From: Anaerolineae bacterium
GTDB taxonomy: Bacteria > Chloroflexota > Anaerolineae > Anaerolineales > Anaerolineaceae
Assembly: GCA_013178185.1 (NCBI GenBank)
Contig: JABLXC010000002.1
Coordinates: 164,948-228,947 of the forward strand
Length of the DNA stretch: 64,000 nt
Direction of reading: 5' to 3'
Shown here: one piece after another, positions 36,801 to 43,476 of the stretch
Layout: each line of letters starts with the position of its first letter
Numbering within the stretch: position 1 is the first letter of the stretch
Program-made: the position numbers and the translations under genes
The notes under the pieces: model-generated
Seen by the model: only the letters and a program-made list of their open reading frames with translations
Database searches by the model: none
What the model was told of the DNA's origin: nothing

Positions 36801-37210
36801 GTCTCCACTTGCCGATTGTGGGGATACCTCTATCCGCCAGCGGCGATTGGGATGTCACCTGGCTGGGGAACAATGCCGGCTACCTGGCTGGAACGGCCTT
36901 CCCGACGTGGCCGGGGAATACCGTGATCACAGCGCACGTTTGGGATGCCAGGAACAACCCTGGGCCATTCGCGCGCCTGAAGGAATTGCGATATGGCGAT
37001 ATCGTCCGTATCCGGGCCTGGGGAAAGATCTATACCTATGAGGTTCGCGAGAGCAAACTGATTCTAGCCAAAGACCTCACGGCTGCGCTGAAGCACGAAG
37101 AACTGGATTGGGTCACCCTGCTGACCTGCGAAGGCTATCATGCGGGCTCGCAAAACTATTCCTTCCGGCGCCTGGTGCGGGCGGTGCTGGTCAGTGTCAG
37201 CGACGAGTGA
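30839..37210 (+). CDS. Giant secreted DUF11-repeat protein with a C-terminal sortase-like domain
   Basis: 2123 residues. A signal segment (LGGAIMFFIAMMMASG near residues 50–65, ending VYAQT) is followed by at least 13 copies of a DUF11 unit of about 120–145 residues, each opening K.FxP…G..SxLTITLxN…TGVxxTDxLP and ending in a Gly/Thr-rich GxCT strand. The first eight copies share the SFSPxxI opening; the last five are of the ITYELTATNRGN-type. Residues about 1950–2123 form a sortase fold: VIPxLGLHLPIVG-like strand, a catalytic-type His in VITAHVWD, and TLLTCEGY with the TLxTC cysteine, then an Arg in SFRRLV. GTG at 30839 lies 15 nt after a TATAAT (30818–30823) without a ribosome-binding site, so the start may lie further in. 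Confidence 0.85.
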   Translation: MRTGKSKSFMGVLASSHHSNCFSDSKSPRNNRISVSCLVRNLWGGRLRLGGAIMFFIAMMMASGSNGATLVEPVYAQTLTYYAEINKSFTPIEIIPGGISRLRVTIYNPNAFQLTDAAWTDNLAGVQPGIRISNPVNLTNTCGGSVTAIAGSTTLALSGGIVPAKTGGIDGSCTVAIDVTSITPGNLINTIPAGGLTASGNGGDVTNSTPASATLQVDTIAPPSLNKNFDPNTVWVGQTSKLTINIINNDLVNALTQTSLTDNLPANVFVVNNPPSVPAPTFTGTGCTGTVTAPNGAASVQLTNATIPKNTICSIIVYVRSSVANVYTNRILAGAIQTKEGVTNSGNAVADLNVQAVGIAKAFSPTTIQAGETSLLTITLRNPTGTPFTGVTLTDTLPGSVLEFIPGTEATTCASGSETLSFSGSLPRSITLSGGRVPSGNVTNPGSCTITVRVTTPPGASTASHLNTINAMTMITDQGITNVLPATASLSVQALSIGVVKAFSPTTFQAGGVSTLTITLQNRTSNQFTGVGFTDDLPAGLLISGTPISPQCGGTVTSTGASITLSGGSIPPGTVATPGICVITAQVTVDPATPAGSYTNSIPAGQVTSDQGVTNLSASNNAVVSVYATGTGVTGSKQFLTPSISVGGVSRLRIDLFAPPDQALTNVTLTDALPSGVTISASPSPSISGCGAAPPRVLTAAPNSTTITLTGGAIAAGARCRIEVNVTSSTPGTFRNFIEPADFDNAQHQTLANSIYGDLSVSTLTMSKAFYPDVVNPNGLSRLTITLTNTNASPLVDVSLIDPLPFTNATNGVFVAPDAKENTTCPGGSVSVVTNANGSQSVVMTGGTIPAQVLGVPGLCTVSINVQGKGAATTRTNTIPRLNVSGKIAGVGTVINPVSDASAPLTIRNLTIGVVKGFEPLTVFGGSSSTMSIILSNPNNAILTGIEFTDTMPSGMLVANPANVSNGACRGTLTANPGDSTFTFKDGVLEPGKKCTLTLSITMTVNGNLTNIIQAADVKTFNGASNPQAAQASLTNLPGASVSKSFSPNPIVAEAGNYSLLTITIKNTGNIPLTGMGLTDTLPGTLPAGLFIAGPPAPAATTTCGGTLTAQAGTQQILLTGGSLAGNGFCTIEVPVTSTTSGKYSNIILAGALKTNEEATNLLPAEDTLTVTSAPELQLSKVVTSAGPYHVNDFITYELTATNRGNITLTNVTITDPGVTFTGCTPAQPATLPPGHLLTCTASHPVTQADYDAGVYTNTATADSDQTDPVTDTVTVPVPPPAALNVVKRSTSTGPYTLGSTLTYEIIVRNIGRDPLTGITLTDAGAGAILEGCLPAQPAALAFGETMTCTARHVVTQADVDAGFYRNTAVADSVESEPASDTVIIPITRNPALEVYKQLLTNPPYALGTTLTYDIAVVNKGDQTLTGVTVTDPGANVTLGACTPAAPATLGLGEIMSCAATHVVSQADIDTGSFSNTAYGDSDQTSAAADTERVDFTQIPSIELTKNGTLDLGVVAPNGVANVGDTITYAFTVRNSGNVTLKDVTITDTVGGVVISGGPISSLAPGASDSTTYTGVYTLKQGDIDAGSFANTATVKGTPPNGLPEVTDTDDDKQTLGSVPVIGVAKRVAGAPVKVSPGTWDVTYEILVRNYGNVTLKDIQVVDNLAAVFPALSTFAVQSLTSTDFTINPAYNGSTDIHLLAGTDTLGYQEDGIITLVVRVVPASPGPFNNTAVGSGTPPSGLPVQDDSQDGLDPDPAPSDGDPTNNNDPTPLDFGPNLFDPPSGIKSVNTFGLPVLRWTMVWINNANFVAVNATASDGIPAGTIFADNGVPSGYPLPPGPLPAGSVASGVVCEDTSVITTTQYCYYEGPTAGYPRGRIIWQGVLGPDMGVTDPVVAVNDVSISFDVQLLDGVLEAQNRATIDSDLNGDGDALDPGEQNVATAVASWKAPGQIPVTGFATGVITQLPAQPLDLAYFDMGGMLLEIPTLGLHLPIVGIPLSASGDWDVTWLGNNAGYLAGTAFPTWPGNTVITAHVWDARNNPGPFARLKELRYGDIVRIRAWGKIYTYEVRESKLILAKDLTAALKHEELDWVTLLTCEGYHAGSQNYSFRRLVRAVLVSVSDE

Positions 37211-37276
37211 TTCTCTCGGCAGCGATAGGGAATCCTCCTGGTGATTTATACCGGCCAATTCTCCGGCCGCCTGAGG

Positions 37277-38176
37277 TTATTGCATGGCGATAAACACATC
37301 CTCGATGGTCGCTTCGCCAGGTAGAATTTTCTGCACCTGCATTTTTTTTGAGCTCAGTTCGCTGGACAGACGTTCTGGGACACTTTTTAAACGGGTGATG
37401 ACACGCAAATGATCGCTTGCCAGGGTGGCGTGCACGATGCCGGGCAGGCCTTCAACCGCTTCTAACGCCGGGAGCAGTGGTTCGACGTAGATTTCCCATA
37501 CCTGTCCTGGGATTGAAGCTTTGAGATGGCCTGGTTCGTCCAGCGCTTGTAATTTTCCGGCACGCATGATCCCAATCACCGAACAATATTCGGCCTCGTC
37601 CATGTAATGGGTGGTTACCATAATCGTAATACCCTGGGTGGAAAGCTCATAGATTAGATCCCAAAAAGAACGCCGCGCGGTCGGGTCAACGCCGCTGGTG
37701 GGTTCGTCCAGGAAGAGCAGCCGGGGGCGGTGAACAATGGCGGTAGCCAGCGCCAGCCGCTGACGCCAGCCCGCTGAGAGGTTTTGCGCTTTCTGCATTT
37801 TTATTGCCCCCAGGCCGAGACTTTCGAGTATGGCGGAAATTTGCCGGGTGTCTCTGACGCCATACATCCCGGCGTAAAAGGCCAGGTTTTCCCAGATCGT
37901 CAGTTCATTATAAAGGGCAAACTTTTGCGACATGTACCCTGTTTGTGAACGGACGAGTTCTGATTGCGAAACCACATCGTACCCCAGAACCTGCGCCTCG
38001 CCTTCGGAGGGATGCAGCAATCCCAACAACATGCGGATGGTGGTTGTCTTGCCCGATCCGTTGGGACCCAGGTATCCCAGTACCTGCCCGGCAGCAACTT
38101 CAAAAGTAAGATGATCCACCGCCAGAAAGTTGGCAAAATAGCGTGTCAGGTTGTGGGCACGGATGGCGGTGATCAT
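37277..38176 (-). CDS. ABC-2 exporter ATPase (second ATPase of the efflux operon)
   Basis: 299 residues. Walker A GPNGSGKTT, Walker B LLFLDEPTSGVD and H-loop TTHYMDEAE are standard; the signature reads LSAGWRQR rather than LSGGQ. The C-terminal ~80 residues form the small regulatory domain common to ABC-2 drug and polysaccharide exporters. It overlaps the preceding ATPase gene by 4 nt (ATGA). In the E. coli YbhGFSR exporter two such ATPases are fused; here they are separate proteins. Confidence 0.9.
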   Translation of the reverse strand: MITAIRAHNLTRYFANFLAVDHLTFEVAAGQVLGYLGPNGSGKTTTIRMLLGLLHPSEGEAQVLGYDVVSQSELVRSQTGYMSQKFALYNELTIWENLAFYAGMYGVRDTRQISAILESLGLGAIKMQKAQNLSAGWRQRLALATAIVHRPRLLFLDEPTSGVDPTARRSFWDLIYELSTQGITIMVTTHYMDEAEYCSVIGIMRAGKLQALDEPGHLKASIPGQVWEIYVEPLLPALEAVEGLPGIVHATLASDHLRVITRLKSVPERLSSELSSKKMQVQKILPGEATIEDVFIAMQ

Positions 38177-39144
38177 CCCATCTCCTCGGCCAAGGCAATG
38201 AACACATCTTCGAGCTGCGCTTCGATCGTTTGTAGTCGGGTGACTGTCCCACCAGCGTGGTGAATCGCTTCTTGCAGTTGTTGGGCGGTTTCTTCGGTTT
38301 TTCCTTCTCGAACCCGGAGGTGAACACTGTTCCCGAACCGTTGGGCGTTTTCCACCGCCTGGTTGGCCTTGGAAAGCTGGATCAATAGCGGCAAAGGCTC
38401 ACCAGCCAGTTCCAGGATCTTGCCGGACAGAAGATTCCTCAACTCGCGAGGTTTGCCTTCGCGGATCAAGCGGCCATTTCTCAAAAAGCCGATTCTGGTA
38501 CAGCGGGCTGCCTCGTCCATGTACGGTGTGCTGACCAGCACGGCAAGATTCTCCTGATTTACCAGGTGGATGATCACCCGCCAGAAATCCAGGCGGGTGG
38601 CCGGATCAACGCCTGTGGTGGGTTCATCCAGGAGCAGAACGCGAGGCTGGCTGATGAGCGCTAAAGCCAGCCCCAGTTTTTGCTTCATACCGCCAGAAAG
38701 CTGCCCTGCCCGCCGGGAGGTGAATTCGGCCAGACCAACAAAGTCGAGCAGTTGCCGGGCGCGCGCCTTCCAGTAGTCTGCTTTCAGGCCGCGCACTTCG
38801 GCAAAAAACCTCAAGTTTTCCATGACAGTCATATCTTCATAAATTGCAAAGCGTTGCGCCAGGTAGCCCACCTGCGCCCGCGCCTGCTCAGTATCTTGCG
38901 CCATCAAAAAGCCGCACAGACTCACGCTGCCCGCATCGGGCTTGAGCACACCGCAAGCCAGCCGGATCAGCGTTGTCTTCCCTGCGCCGTCGGGCCCGAC
39001 CAGGCCATAGATTTCCCCATCGGCCACCTCAAGGCTCACACCCTCCAGGGCCTGAACGCTGCCAAACTTCTTGCTCAGGCCGGTCAGGTGAATTGCTTGT
39101 CCGGTTGGCGCGCAGGTTGGGGGCTCGCTACTTGAAGCGAACAT
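38173..39144 (-). CDS. ABC-2 exporter ATPase (first ATPase of the efflux operon)
   Basis: 323 residues. Walker A GPDGAGKTT, signature LSGGMKQK, Walker B VLLLDEPTTGVDP, followed by STPYMDEAARC in place of the usual His-containing H-loop: the position normally occupied by His is Pro here. The C-terminal part resembles the YbhF-type regulatory region. It overlaps the upstream adaptor gene by 17 nt and the downstream ATPase by 4 nt, so the two ATPases are likely made in equal amounts and pair as a heterodimer. Confidence 0.9.
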   Translation of the reverse strand: MFASSSEPPTCAPTGQAIHLTGLSKKFGSVQALEGVSLEVADGEIYGLVGPDGAGKTTLIRLACGVLKPDAGSVSLCGFLMAQDTEQARAQVGYLAQRFAIYEDMTVMENLRFFAEVRGLKADYWKARARQLLDFVGLAEFTSRRAGQLSGGMKQKLGLALALISQPRVLLLDEPTTGVDPATRLDFWRVIIHLVNQENLAVLVSTPYMDEAARCTRIGFLRNGRLIREGKPRELRNLLSGKILELAGEPLPLLIQLSKANQAVENAQRFGNSVHLRVREGKTEETAQQLQEAIHHAGGTVTRLQTIEAQLEDVFIALAEEMG

Positions 39145-39793
39145 CGGCTGGCATCCCTGGTTTCAGTTTTCCACCCGAAGGGTCCAGCTCCAGCCGGATC
39201 GCAAAAACGGTGGTCTTGCGGCCTTCGGTCGTTTGGACGTTGCGAGGGGTGAATTCGGCCTGGTCAGCGATATGGCTCACTTTGCCATGAAATACCTGGT
39301 TGGGGTATGAGTCAACCATCACCTGGCAGTCCTGTCCCAGAAAGATATGGCCATAACGGTCTTCTGGTACGAATACCGTCAGGGTCAGCATGTCGAGGTT
39401 CCCGATGATCATTACAACGCTCCCTGGAGCGACAACCTCGCCGGGTTCAACCAATCGTTCCAAAACCACGCCCTCGATGGGAGCGCGTATTCTTTCCATG
39501 CCGCCGTTCAACCGGTTGATCTCAACCAAAAACTGATTCGTTTTTACCAGTTCGCCTTCTCGTACATTCACTGCTCCCACTCGCCCTCCCAGCTCAGTTC
39601 CGATGTGGATCTCGGTCACTTCAATTGTCCCTGAGAAGACGGATGAGGTCTTAATGAACAACGCCTGCCACAGCGCGCTGACGCCCCAGGCCAGTAAGAG
39701 AAGGATGACCGCGATGGGAAGGATGATCTTGGGGTTTTGCCGGACGCGGTTTCTCATTTGTCTCAGATGTACAACTGCCCTATGCACGCTCAT
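39128..39793 (-). CDS. HlyD/YbhG-like membrane fusion (adaptor) protein
   Basis: 221 residues. One N-terminal membrane helix (about 23–46), then the split biotinyl-lipoyl half motifs GTIEVTEIHIGTELGGRVGAV and APIEGVVLERLVEPGEVV, and a beta-barrel part ending GMPADVRFK. The long coiled-coil hairpin of Gram-negative adaptors is almost absent: the two lipoyl halves are joined by a short loop, consistent with a cell lacking an outer-membrane channel. It sits between the permease and ATPase genes. Confidence 0.87.
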   Translation of the reverse strand: MSVHRAVVHLRQMRNRVRQNPKIILPIAVILLLLAWGVSALWQALFIKTSSVFSGTIEVTEIHIGTELGGRVGAVNVREGELVKTNQFLVEINRLNGGMERIRAPIEGVVLERLVEPGEVVAPGSVVMIIGNLDMLTLTVFVPEDRYGHIFLGQDCQVMVDSYPNQVFHGKVSHIADQAEFTPRNVQTTEGRKTTVFAIRLELDPSGGKLKPGMPADVRFK

Positions 39794-39802
39794 GATGACC
39801 TC

Positions 39803-40933
39803 CTAATCCAGGCTTTTACGGAATCGGGTTGTTGCAGCCGTCATTACAACCAGCGCAAATATGGATAGAGCCGCAATCTCACCCCAGAGCGCCGAAATCC
39901 CTACCCCTTTCAGGATGATGCCGCGTGAAATGATCAGAAAATAGCGCAAGGGAATCGCATAGCTGAGCGCTTGCAACCAGGCTGGCATCGCGGCGAGCGG
40001 GAAGAAAAAGCCGGAAAGAAAAATGGAAGGCAGCAGCAAAAACATTGTTGTCAACATGGCCTCTTGCTGTGTGTTTGCCACGGTGGAGATCAGCAGCCCA
40101 ATGCCCAGCGTGGTCACCAAAAACAGCGCCGCCATCAGCAGCAACAAGAGCAGGCTGCCGTTGATAGGCACTTTGAAGAAGATCACGCCCGCCGCCAGCA
40201 CTTCGATCATATCCAGGAAGGATACCAGCACATAAGGGGTCAGTTTGCCGACGATCAGTTCCCAAGGGCGTAAAGGGGTCACAATTAGCTGCTCGATGGT
40301 GCCACGCTCCCGCTCTCGGACGATAGAGGTCGCAGTTAGGAGCGTCGCCAGGAATTGCAGGATCTGCCCGATCAGCGCCGGGATCATGTAGTAGGCGGTC
40401 ACCAGCCCGGGGTTGTACCAGACCTGGGTGCGCACATCAATTGGCGGTTGCACGGCATTGCTCATCCCCAGGCGATCCAGCCGCTCGGCGATGATGTGGG
40501 TGGATTGCGCCTGGCCGATCAGCACTGCCGCAGCCAGGGCGGTGCTTGCCACCGTTGGGTCGGAGCCATCCAGGACAAAGGCAACCTGGGCGGAGCGCCC
40601 GCTGTGGAGCGTTTTGCCATACCCTGGTGGGATAATCAACCCGGCGCGCACGGAATTGTTATCCATCAGGGTTTGAATTTCCTCCTCCGAGGATACCCAA
40701 TAGGTCAACCGGAAATAATCGGCGACTTTGTATGCGGTGATCAGGGCGCGCGAGGCCTGGGTTTGATCCTGGTCGAAGACGGCCATCGAAATGTTGCGGA
40801 CATCATTGGTGGCAGCGTAGCCCAACAGAAAAAGCATAGCGACCGGCATGATAAACGTAATGCCCAGTGTGCGCGGGTCGCGAATGATTTGAATAAATTC
40901 TTTGCGGATCAGGCTAACCAGGCGGTTGATCAT
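39803..40933 (-). CDS. ABC-2 type exporter permease (YbhR/YhhJ-like)
   Basis: 376 residues. N-terminal membrane segment in LIRKEFIQIIRDPRTLGITFIMPVAMLFLLGY, a large extracytoplasmic domain (residues 45–170), then five membrane segments in the C-terminal half including the RERERGTIEQLIVTPLRPWELIVGK motif typical of ABC-2 permeases. It overlaps the TetR gene by 4 nt. Only one permease gene is present, so a homodimer is likely. Confidence 0.9.
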   Translation of the reverse strand: MINRLVSLIRKEFIQIIRDPRTLGITFIMPVAMLFLLGYAATNDVRNISMAVFDQDQTQASRALITAYKVADYFRLTYWVSSEEEIQTLMDNNSVRAGLIIPPGYGKTLHSGRSAQVAFVLDGSDPTVASTALAAAVLIGQAQSTHIIAERLDRLGMSNAVQPPIDVRTQVWYNPGLVTAYYMIPALIGQILQFLATLLTATSIVRERERGTIEQLIVTPLRPWELIVGKLTPYVLVSFLDMIEVLAAGVIFFKVPINGSLLLLLLMAALFLVTTLGIGLLISTVANTQQEAMLTTMFLLLPSIFLSGFFFPLAAMPAWLQALSYAIPLRYFLIISRGIILKGVGISALWGEIAALSIFALVVMTAATTRFRKSLD

Positions 40934-41553
40934 TCCGGCGATCCTTGCGCGCTATCGAGTATTCCGTAGAGATAGATAGTGATGAAATTTTCCAAGGCGT
41001 TCTCGCCTGCAAAATGACGCAACTCGTCTGGAATGAGGATTTCTGTAATGTAATAAGAGATGAAAAGGCCGAAAAAAGTGCGCGCCAGGACCGGCGGCGG
41101 AATGGGGCGCAGATTTCCGGTTTTGGAGTTGATGACGTTGCTGATCTTCATGATTTCGGGCAGGATGACGTCGAACAATGCCCGGATGTGCCTGCCATCG
41201 AATTCGACCAGTTCGATGAACATCAGATTGAGGAGATCCTTGCGCTTGCTCAACTCGTTAACCATGCGGCTGGCAGTTTGCCGCACAAAACCGGCAATTG
41301 TATCGCTTTCGACGGACAGCATGAGTGGAACAATCTCATGGTAAGGATGTTTTTGGATCAAGACGGCTTGCCAGATGGCTTCTTTGTTCTCGAAGTGATT
41401 GTAAATGCCACCCATTGTGATGCCGCATCGTTCGACAATTTGACGCATGGAGGTCTTGTGATAGCCCTGCTGGATGAAGAGCAGGTAGGCCGCCTCGATG
41501 ATACGGTTCTTCGCGATTTCGCCTTTTCTGGCAGCAGCGTTAATTTCGTTCAT
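40930..41553 (-). CDS. TetR/AcrR-family repressor of the efflux operon
   Basis: 207 residues with an N-terminal helix-turn-helix (RIIEAAYLLFIQQGYHKTSMRQIVERCGITMGGIYNHFENKEAIW) and a variable ligand-binding domain. It is the first gene of the ABC-2 efflux operon, overlapping the permease by 4 nt, and a perfect palindrome lies 23 nt upstream of its ATG, so autorepression of the whole operon is the simplest reading. E. coli CecR/YbhGFSR is a known arrangement of the same kind. Confidence 0.92.
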   Translation of the reverse strand: MNEINAAARKGEIAKNRIIEAAYLLFIQQGYHKTSMRQIVERCGITMGGIYNHFENKEAIWQAVLIQKHPYHEIVPLMLSVESDTIAGFVRQTASRMVNELSKRKDLLNLMFIELVEFDGRHIRALFDVILPEIMKISNVINSKTGNLRPIPPPVLARTFFGLFISYYITEILIPDELRHFAGENALENFITIYLYGILDSAQGSPE

Positions 41554-41575
41554 AAATGGGGACCCTTAATTAAAA

Positions 41576-41591
41576 TAGCGAACGTTCGCTA
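41576..41591. promoter_or_regulatory. Perfect 16-bp palindrome, likely TetR operator
   Basis: TAGCGAACGTTCGCTA reads the same on both strands. It lies 23 nt upstream of the TetR start, where the operon promoter must be. Confidence 0.8.
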
Positions 41592-41719
41592 GGATTTAAT
41601 TATAGGCCTAATTTAAAAATTGAAGAATTGCCGGGGTTGGGGAATGCAGCGGCTGAAACAGCATCGAAGACCCGGCTCTTGCGGCAACGAAATAAAGTTT
41701 TGCCCGATCTCAGGTTAAT

Positions 41720-41728
41720 AAACAAAGA
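41720..41728. repeat. Target-site duplication, left copy
   Basis: AAACAAAGA, repeated exactly at 42518–42526 on the other side of the IS1-family element. Confidence 0.8.
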
Positions 41729-41734
41729 GAGTGG

Positions 41735-42133
41735 CTAAAATAGTGGATCAAGGAAATCCCTCACATGGGCTGGATAGGCAGGGTACAGTTGCTTGTAGAG
41801 TTGACGCCTGTTGTAGCAGTAGATAAATACACGCAAGGCGCACTCCAGTGCGTAAGGGCAACGCGAGAAACAGCGCGACGATCTGGCCAGTCGAGCCAGG
41901 TAATGACGCAGCTCGGCGTTGTTTCCTTCCACCGTGTAGGTATCGGTTTTGCCATCAGAAACTTCATATCTGCCAAAGTGATACCACAAGCGGTCATAGG
42001 CATCAAATGCATCACTGTAATACTGCTTGGCCTTGGGCGCATCGTCCACCATCCCTTGAATAGCTGGCTGAGTGCGCTCCCACACTACTTTCCAGCCCAA
42101 ATAACAACGGGTTTGCCGGTCCACGATCGTCAA
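41735..42133 (-). CDS. IS1-family transposase, catalytic (InsB-like) frame
   Basis: 132 residues of the catalytic half: TIVDRQTRCYLGWKVVWERT with the first Asp, SDAFDAYDRLWYHFG with the second, and YTVEGNNAELRHYLARLARSSRCFSRC with the Glu, as in IS1 DDE transposases. No independent start is needed: it should be joined to the upstream InsA-like frame by a -1 shift at the A7 run near 42147–42153, giving the product GNKK-NRIYILTIVDR. Confidence 0.87.
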   Translation of the reverse strand: MTIVDRQTRCYLGWKVVWERTQPAIQGMVDDAPKAKQYYSDAFDAYDRLWYHFGRYEVSDGKTDTYTVEGNNAELRHYLARLARSSRCFSRCPYALECALRVFIYCYNRRQLYKQLYPAYPAHVRDFLDPLF

Positions 42134-42483
42134 GATGTAGATCCTGTTTTTTTGTTCCCGATAAAGGTGAACAATTCATCCATCTCGGCGGTCTTCACTT
42201 CGCTGGGAACTGGCGCTTCAGGCAGACTGGCAGCGCTGGCTTGCACCCACAATGATACTGTGCGGTGGTGAATTCCAAAATGGCGGGCGATCCTGCGCAA
42301 GTTGATGCCATCTACATACATCTGCACGGCTTGCTTGCGCATTTCCTCTGGATAGCCTCTCGGTTTAGGCTCTGGAGTGTATTTATACCCACAATGCATG
42401 CAGCGATACCTTTGTGCACCAGATTCCGTTCGACCAGCCTTGTTCTGGCGTTTCGTTTGTTGGCATTTCGGACAGCTTTTCAT
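42130..42483 (-). CDS. IS1-family zinc-finger/HTH protein (InsA-like frame)
   Basis: 117 residues. A zinc ribbon (CPKC…CMHC) is followed by a helix-turn-helix (INLRRIARHFGIHHRTVSLWVQ) that binds the IS ends. The frame ends just after an A7 run where a -1 shift would continue into the catalytic frame. Unshifted product acts as repressor in IS1; that is family knowledge, not shown here. Confidence 0.87.
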   Translation of the reverse strand: MKSCPKCQQTKRQNKAGRTESGAQRYRCMHCGYKYTPEPKPRGYPEEMRKQAVQMYVDGINLRRIARHFGIHHRTVSLWVQASAASLPEAPVPSEVKTAEMDELFTFIGNKKTGSTS

Positions 42484-42517
42484 TCCTCTATTCTAATCCA
42501 GAAATTTAGCCACTCCC

Positions 42518-42526
42518 AAACAAAGA
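42518..42526. repeat. Target-site duplication, right copy
   Basis: AAACAAAGA, identical to 41720–41728. Confidence 0.8.
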
Positions 42527-42531
42527 AGTTC

Positions 42532-42560
42532 TTGACAAAATAGAATATATGTTCTATAAT
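42532..42560 (+). promoter_or_regulatory. Perfect consensus promoter with an embedded palindrome
   Basis: TTGACA (42532–42537), 17-nt spacer, TATAAT (42555–42560). Between and overlapping them, TAGAATATATGTTCTA (42541–42556) is a near-perfect palindrome whose core GAAT-N4-GTTC differs by one base from the GAAC-N4-GTTC operator bound by DinR-type LexA. This may make the gene below repressible and possibly SOS-controlled. Confidence 0.7.
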
Positions 42561-42595
42561 CAAAATAAAGGACAAGGTGTAGGAAGGAGGACGAG

Positions 42596-43213
42596 ATGAA
42601 CCTGTTAGGAGCGAAAGTGGATCGGGGTTTGATGCCATTCAGGTTGGGGAAGGTGAAAGTGAAACCGGGGCTGGTGTTGGGGCTGATCATTATGACGGCG
42701 CTGCTGGCGTTCGAGATGTTCAATTATTCGACGACGGAATATGCGTTGCGGGATTTATTGGGGGAGCTAAGCTTTGCAGGGTTGAGATGGGCGACGATAC
42801 TGGCGGTGGCGTTTTGTGGGATAGATTTTGCGGGGATTGCGCGATTGTTCACGCCGGAGCAGGGGAGCGAGGAGCCGAAGGAGGTGTGGTATTTGTTTGG
42901 GGCGTGGCTATTGGCGGCGACGATGAACGCCATGCTGACGTGGTGGGGGGTATCGATGGCGATCGTGAGCCACAATGTGCAGAGCACGGCGGTGGTATCG
43001 GCGCAGATGTTGACGAGGGTAGTGCCGGTGTTTGTATCGGTGATGGTGTGGGTGATCCGGATTCTGATCATTGGGTCGTTATCGCTGGCGGGGGACCGGC
43101 TGTTGTGGGGAGGGGTGAGGCGGACGGCCGGGACGAGCGCCGGGGCGAGTGCGGGGGTACGTCCGGCGGGGTACGGGAGCGGGTGGTGCGCAGCCCGGCG
43201 GCCGGGACGCTGA
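42596..43213 (+). CDS. Unrecognised four-helix membrane protein with G-skewed coding strand
   Basis: 205 residues, not recognised. Four hydrophobic segments: near 27–42 (LVLGLIIMTALLAFEM), 63–80, 100–125 and 148–168. A GGAAGGAGG ribosome-binding site is 6–7 nt before ATG 42596. Base use is odd: the coding strand is extremely G-rich, unlike neighbours. The hydrophilic tail after residue 173 is low-complexity (TAGTSAGASAG). The frame one step away stays open from this point to 43353 and ends in a more protein-like tail (RPEPSYHSLGSDGES), so a frameshift in one of the G runs near 43120–43190 may have changed the C-terminus. The gene lies between the IS and a terminator. Confidence 0.6.
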   Translation: MNLLGAKVDRGLMPFRLGKVKVKPGLVLGLIIMTALLAFEMFNYSTTEYALRDLLGELSFAGLRWATILAVAFCGIDFAGIARLFTPEQGSEEPKEVWYLFGAWLLAATMNAMLTWWGVSMAIVSHNVQSTAVVSAQMLTRVVPVFVSVMVWVIRILIIGSLSLAGDRLLWGGVRRTAGTSAGASAGVRPAGYGSGWCAARRPGR

Positions 43214-43432
43214 ATGCGGTTGGAAGGGGAGCGGTGCGCGGCAGTGGGATGGGGTTGAAGGCGGCGGGGCGGCCTGAGCCGAGCTATCACAGCCTGGGCA
43301 GCGATGGCGAGAGCTCTGCGGCTAACTCCGGCCCGGCGTTCCGAAAATTCTGACACAAACAAAGGCGCGGCAATCAAATCAGGCCAGACTGAAGTAGATA
43401 GAATCTGAAGGAAATTTGCCTGCCGGGAAGAG

Positions 43433-43473
43433 AAGGCTTCTGGAATTGGAACTTGCCTCTAGAAGCCTTTTTT
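43433..43473 (+). terminator. Terminator after the G-skewed membrane-protein gene
   Basis: AAGGCTTCT (43433–43441) pairs with AGAAGCCTT (43461–43469), followed by TTTTT. Located 80 nt after the alternative stop at 43353. Confidence 0.75.
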
Positions 43474-43476
43474 CTT

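Larger units (their letters stand above)
41729..42517 (-). mobile_element. IS1-family insertion sequence
   Basis: About 789 bp. The ends carry inverted copies of GAGTGGCTAAA (41729–41739 and the complement 42505–42515). The direct 9-bp repeats flanking it fit the 8–9-bp duplications of IS1-family elements. Both transposase frames are intact and the duplication is exact, so the insertion looks recent. It separates the efflux operon from the G-skewed membrane-protein gene. Confidence 0.85.

Noticed and set aside
42787..43353. Separate 188-codon gene overlapping the G-skewed gene
   Set aside because: Its first two-thirds are a shadow of the membrane protein; only its last part may be that gene's original C-terminus in a shifted frame.
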